Source: Chloroflexota bacterium (lineage in GTDB: Bacteria; Chloroflexota; Anaerolineae; Anaerolineales; Villigracilaceae). From it: a DNA stretch of 9,389 nucleotides. Positions within the stretch are counted from its first letter, which is position 1. Every line of letters starts with the position of its first letter. Location of the stretch: assembly GCA_021823555.1 (NCBI GenBank), contig JAKANW010000040.1, positions 1 through 9,389 of the forward strand. Reading direction: 5' to 3'. The notes under the pieces are model-generated. The model was not told the DNA's origin. It searched no databases and saw only the letters and a list, made by a program, of their open reading frames with translations. Below, piece after piece: positions 6,432 to 9,389 of the stretch. The translations under genes were made by a program, and so were the position numbers.

Positions 6432-6785
6432 ATGGTAAAGATCCTTTCCTTTCTAATCGAAGTTGCCGTGACGCTGGCCGCGTGCCTGCTTATCACCGGC
6501 TACCTGCGCCCTTTCCTCAAGCGCATCCTGACAGACCTATGCGGGACAGAGGAGCGCGCCCAGTTCTGGACCGCCTTCTCCAACATCCTGCTGATCGGCC
6601 TGCCGCTCATCATAGCCCTCAAATACAAACCGGAGGCAGCCGGGGTTGAGCCGTTGACCTTCGAGGTGATCGGGCGGTTAAGCACGAACCTGGGAGGTTA
6701 CCTGTTCGCGCTGGTTGGGATCGGGTTGGTCGTGTCGTTCTTCGCACTGGTAGCGCCTAAGCCATCCCAGGCGGTGGCCAAATGA
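6432..6785 (+). CDS. Small membrane protein with about three helices, unknown function
   Basis: I do not recognise the family. The 117-residue protein has hydrophobic segments at about 3-24 (ILSFLIEVAVTLAACLLITGY), about 46-63 (WTAFSNILLIGLPLIIAL) and about 88-108 (GGYLFALVGIGLVVSFFALV), with a cytosol-like polar stretch (RPFLKRILTDLCGTEERAQ) after the first. One Cys (CGTEE) lies in that stretch. The start ATG at 6432 has an excellent AGGAG about 7 bases upstream. The stop overlaps the ATG of the NmrA-like gene as ATGA, so the two are translationally coupled. Likely an inner-membrane protein working with, or controlled alongside, that reductase; this is context only. Confidence 0.75.
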   Translation: MVKILSFLIEVAVTLAACLLITGYLRPFLKRILTDLCGTEERAQFWTAFSNILLIGLPLIIALKYKPEAAGVEPLTFEVIGRLSTNLGGYLFALVGIGLVVSFFALVAPKPSQAVAK

Positions 6786-7687
6786 AGATTGCTGTCACGG
6801 GCGCCTTCTCGTATTCAGGCAAGTACATCACCCGCCGCCTGTTGGCGCGCGGCGAACAGGTCGTGACTCTGACGGGCCATCCGAATCGCCCCGATCCATT
6901 CGATGGCAAGGTGAAGGCCTTTCCATTGGATTTCAATGATGAGCGCGGCCTGGTCAATTCCCTACGCGGCGTGGATACGTTCTACAACACGTATTGGATC
7001 CGCTTCGATAAGGGGTCGAATACTCAACCCGCGGCAGTGGAAAACACGCGCAAACTGGTAAAGGCAGCAACAGAGGCAGGCGTTCAGCGCATTGTTCACA
7101 TTAGCATTACCAATCCATCGGCAGATTCACCCCTGCCTTATTTTTGGGGCAAGGCAGCCAACGAAAAGGCCGTGATGGAATCAGGCATGTCGTATGCAAT
7201 CCTAAGACCCACCGTCTTGTTTGGCGCAGAAGATATCCTCATCAACAATATCGCCTGGCTGCTGCGGCGCTTCCCATTCTTCGCCCAACCCGGCGATGGG
7301 AGCTATCGCCTGCAACCGGTCTTTGTGGATGACCTGGCCGCATTGGCCGTGGAAGCAGGCTATGCCAGCGAAAACATCGTATGGGACGCGGTCGGGCCGG
7401 ATATTTTCACTTTTCGCGAAATGGTGGAATTGATCGGCAAAACAATCGGCCATCCCCGCTCGCTGGTTTCCTTGCATCCAAAGATGGCATTGGCCGCGGC
7501 GCAATTCATCAGCTTGTTCGTCGGAGATGTGGTACTGACTCCCGAAGAAGTGGACGGCTTGATGGCTAATTTGCTGGTCTCAAAGGAACCGCCGCGCTGT
7601 CAGACAAGCCTGCGCGACTGGCTGGCTGCGAACAAGGAAACTGTTGGAATGAAGTACGCGTCTGAATTGGCGAGGCACTTTCAGTGA
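6782..7687 (+). CDS. NmrA/NDUFA9-like atypical SDR, NAD(P)-binding protein
   Basis: The 301-residue protein opens with a Rossmann fold (MKIAVTGAFSYSGKYI), but the middle glycine of the usual TGxxGxxG is Ser10, giving G7-x2-S10-x2-G13. Ser108 (HISIT) and Tyr120-x3-Lys124 (YFWGK) supply the Ser-Tyr-Lys pattern of extended or atypical SDRs. Other family-like segments are ILRPTVLFGAEDILINNIAW (139-158) and PVFVDDLAALAVEAG (179-193); the latter belongs to the substrate side of NmrA and NDUFA9-like proteins. It could be a nucleoside-sugar epimerase relative, a quinone or NADPH-sensing protein, or a reductase; the substrate is not readable. It overlaps the preceding membrane protein by four bases and converges with the DUF2726 gene across a 39-base gap that shows no clear terminator. 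Confidence 0.85.
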   Translation: MKIAVTGAFSYSGKYITRRLLARGEQVVTLTGHPNRPDPFDGKVKAFPLDFNDERGLVNSLRGVDTFYNTYWIRFDKGSNTQPAAVENTRKLVKAATEAGVQRIVHISITNPSADSPLPYFWGKAANEKAVMESGMSYAILRPTVLFGAEDILINNIAWLLRRFPFFAQPGDGSYRLQPVFVDDLAALAVEAGYASENIVWDAVGPDIFTFREMVELIGKTIGHPRSLVSLHPKMALAAAQFISLFVGDVVLTPEEVDGLMANLLVSKEPPRCQTSLRDWLAANKETVGMKYASELARHFQ

Positions 7688-7726
7688 GATCGCCGTCACT
7701 GCGCCAAGATTAGCGTATTCCCCGCC

Positions 7727-8335
7727 CTACTCTATTGTCACCGTCCCAGTGCAATGCGGGTTATCCATGCAGCCGTAATATTTCTTGCCTCTGTGCGAAC
7801 CGTCGCGGTACATACGCAAGACCATCATCTTGCCGCAGACAGGGCACATCGGCACCGAATCCGAGGCGTTGGCTGGATCAGGAATGCCGGCCACGTTTGC
7901 TTTAACAATCGCGAGCTGGATCAGATTGACAAGGTCAGATACTTCATAGTGCTCTGCAGATGGCACGTGCACAAGCGGTATCCCCGCCCCCAGGAACAAA
8001 TCTTCCATGAATTGATCGGCGGCACGCGTTTCCCCTTTTGCAATCGGTTTAACCAGTTCCACACCAAAGACGGGGTTCATGGTATGCGGATCGCACAGCA
8101 AAAAGTCCACATGTTTGCGGAAAATCTTGTTGAAATAGTGGACATTCTCGTTTGGGCGAATAATGTAAAAGACATCGTTTAGAGCTACTTTGGGACAAAT
8201 CACGTAACGGCTTTCCACCATCTTTGCCAGTACGCGATAAAGCGCCAGCTCAGAGGACGAGAGCAACTGTCCACGCAGCCGGTACGGGAGGCGGTTATCA
8301 ATCTTCAGTGGCGCATCAGGCTTCGGGTCAGGCAT
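7727..8335 (-). CDS. DUF2726-like nuclease-fold protein with C-terminal topoisomerase-type zinc finger
   Basis: Residues about 25-145 resemble DUF2726, a restriction-endonuclease-like module: LLSSSELALYRVL, then YVICPKVALNDVF, VDFLLCDPHTMNPVFGVELV (Asp77 and Glu93), and an end segment like FLGAGIPLVHVPSAEHYEVSDLVNLI. The usual ELDD-like continuation after the glutamate reads ELVK here, so the catalytic site may be altered. Residues 164-195 hold CPVC, then Cys189 and Cys195 (YYGCMDNPHC), a C4 zinc finger of the kind at the C-terminus of type I topoisomerases. The pairing suggests a nucleic-acid-associated role, but activity is not shown. It is 202 residues, the last gene of the minus-strand operon, 17 bases after the phosphatase. 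A GGAG about 9 bases upstream supports the ATG at 8335. Confidence 0.8.
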   Translation of the reverse strand: MPDPKPDAPLKIDNRLPYRLRGQLLSSSELALYRVLAKMVESRYVICPKVALNDVFYIIRPNENVHYFNKIFRKHVDFLLCDPHTMNPVFGVELVKPIAKGETRAADQFMEDLFLGAGIPLVHVPSAEHYEVSDLVNLIQLAIVKANVAGIPDPANASDSVPMCPVCGKMMVLRMYRDGSHRGKKYYGCMDNPHCTGTVTIE

Positions 8336-8352
8336 GAACGAATCTCCATGGT

Positions 8353-9120
8353 TTATTTCCGCATCAGTTCCAGGACCCTGGGCTTGAGTGCGGCGTTACA
8401 GGCCAGCGCCTCCCCGAAGGTATGACCCTCTTCGCCCGCCCACGAACCGAAGAAACCACCCGCTTCACGAAAAATGACCGGGAACGGGCCGCAATCCCAG
8501 ACCTTCATGTAAGGATCGAGAGCCGCCTCGGCGCGACCGGTAGCCACTGCCAGATAAGCATAAGCATCGCTCCAGCCGCGCAACATATAGGCCGAAGATG
8601 AGAGGCGCTCCCAAAGCGCCGGGTCACGTTTTGCAAAATTATGATAGGTGGTATAGCAGACACAAGCCCGGTCAAACGAATCCACGACAGAGACGTGAGT
8701 GCGGCGACCGTTCCACCAGGCGCCCTGACCATCAGCGGCGCACAACATTTCATCCAGCGCAGGGAAGTAAGCCGCGCCAACGCGCACCACGCCATCAACC
8801 TCCAGCCCGATCAGCACAGCGTAAAGCGGCACACCGCGCATAAACGACTTGGTCCCGTCAATTGGGTCAATGATCCAACGAAAGGCCTGCCCCTGTCCCG
8901 CCGTCTCGCCGAACTCTTCTCCGACCATGGCATGAGTCGGATACGTCCTTTCGATCTCAGCGCGGATAAATTCTTCGGCGGCGCGGTCGGCTGCCGTGAC
9001 TGGAGTATCATCAACTTTGAAATCAGGTCGGAGGCCGATATTGAAGTAACCGAGCGTGATGCGGCCTGCACGATAAGCGAGGGAGGTTGTGAAATCAAGA
9101 TATGCAGAATAGTCAGCCAT
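8353..9120 (-). CDS. Inositol monophosphatase family protein, probable histidinol-phosphatase
   Basis: The 255-residue protein has the family's metal motifs: GEE at 67-69 (Glu68), DPIDGT at 85-90 (Asp85, Asp88) and WD at 208-209. The stretch FMRGVPLYAVLIGLE and DNA-encoded length fit the HisN type that dephosphorylates histidinol phosphate in histidine synthesis, though close relatives act on inositol or other sugar phosphates, so the substrate is inferred. The usual WDxAP reads WDCGPF here (alanine replaced by glycine), which I regard as a mild variation. Soluble, cytoplasmic, magnesium-dependent by family. No other histidine gene is in view. The ATG at 9120 starts MADYSAYLDF; I see no strong ribosome binding site. 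Upstream by 17 bases is the 77-aa membrane protein, downstream by 17 the DUF2726 protein, so all three are probably one transcript. Confidence 0.88.
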   Translation of the reverse strand: MADYSAYLDFTTSLAYRAGRITLGYFNIGLRPDFKVDDTPVTAADRAAEEFIRAEIERTYPTHAMVGEEFGETAGQGQAFRWIIDPIDGTKSFMRGVPLYAVLIGLEVDGVVRVGAAYFPALDEMLCAADGQGAWWNGRRTHVSVVDSFDRACVCYTTYHNFAKRDPALWERLSSSAYMLRGWSDAYAYLAVATGRAEAALDPYMKVWDCGPFPVIFREAGGFFGSWAGEEGHTFGEALACNAALKPRVLELMRK

Positions 9121-9137
9121 AGATTTAGCTGCGGGCC

Positions 9138-9371
9138 TTAAAAGGGCAGGAGCACTCCTACTAATTTCAGCCCGGCATAAATCATCAACAAGCCAACCAC
9201 AGCAGGCCAGGGGGCGCGTTTAACGAGTTCCAACAAAACGTCCCAGAAAGATACAGAGCGAAGAGGCCGATCGGTAACGGCAGGTGTAATCACGCCCAAC
9301 CACGCCAGCACGGAAACCACCTCCATCCCAGCGCCAATCAGGATCAATAGATAACCGACGATGATTTGCAT
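9138..9371 (-). CDS. Small two-helix membrane protein, unknown function
   Basis: I do not recognise the family. The 77-residue protein has two hydrophobic segments, about 3-27 (IVGYLLILIGAGMEVVSVLAW) and about 54-76 (PWPAVVGLLMIYAGLKLVGVLL), joined by a polar loop (TDRPLRSVSFWDVLLELVKR). It should sit in the inner membrane as a hairpin. It is the first gene of this operon within the window, and its start at 9371 is well set by GGAGGTGA 3 bases upstream. A role linked to the downstream phosphatase is possible only through cotranscription. Confidence 0.75.
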   Translation of the reverse strand: MQIIVGYLLILIGAGMEVVSVLAWLGVITPAVTDRPLRSVSFWDVLLELVKRAPWPAVVGLLMIYAGLKLVGVLLPF

Positions 9372-9374
9372 AGG

Positions 9375-9382
9375 TCACCTCC
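9375..9382 (-). promoter_or_regulatory. Ribosome binding site of the two-helix membrane protein
   Basis: GGAGGTGA on the minus strand lies 3 bases before the ATG at 9371. This near-ideal Shine-Dalgarno sequence supports reading the short ORF as a real gene. Confidence 0.8.
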
Positions 9383-9389
9383 ATGAAAG

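Noticed and set aside
9232..9243. ACAAAACGTCCC, also found near 3064-3076, as a possible dispersed repeat.
   Set aside because: Twelve bases inside a coding region with no flanking match are too short to claim a repeat.

Overview
The window looks like a piece of a bacterial chromosome, moderately GC-rich, with tightly packed short operons and no mobile elements, rRNA, tRNA or CRISPR. The mix of a RicT/PSP1 protein, an LmbE-type deacetylase, a compact FeoA/FeoB pair, a GbsR-type regulator and an NmrA-like reductase most resembles what I know of Chloroflexota (Anaerolineae-like) genomes. That is an impression from family resemblance, not a measured result. Ribosome binding sites are mixed: some genes have a strong GGAGG (feoB, the 77-aa protein), while others have none that I can see.

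Left part, plus strand (1-3054): the 3' end of a RicT/YaaT-like PSP1 protein, a PIG-L/LmbE zinc deacetylase, then an MBL-fold hydrolase and an M20-family amidohydrolase spaced like an operon. A cluster of AACCTT-type octamers lies between the deacetylase and the MBL gene. Middle, minus strand (3153-5080): feoB and feoA, which overlap, with candidate terminators between feoB and the converging amidohydrolase. The feoA promoter is placed so that its transcript could be leaderless. Divergent from feoA is an unrecognised exported or membrane-anchored protein (5197-5790), followed by a clear intrinsic terminator.

Right part, plus strand (5830-7687): a sigma70-like promoter, a perfect 10+2+10 bp palindrome at the predicted start of transcription, and a three-gene operon: GbsR/MarR-type regulator, a small three-helix membrane protein, and an NmrA/NDUFA9-like NAD(P)-binding protein. 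The last two genes share an ATGA overlap. The layout suggests a self-repressed regulator controlling a membrane/redox pair. Far right, minus strand (7727-9371): a second three-gene operon of a two-helix membrane protein, an inositol-monophosphatase-family phosphatase (probably histidinol-phosphatase), and a DUF2726-like nuclease-fold protein fused to a topoisomerase-type zinc finger.

Most of the window is ordinary metabolism and housekeeping. The parts that look least described are the regulator-membrane-reductase operon with its operator, the DUF2726-zinc-finger protein, the exported protein beside feoAB, and the possible leaderless start of feoA. No gap between genes exceeds about 120 bases.
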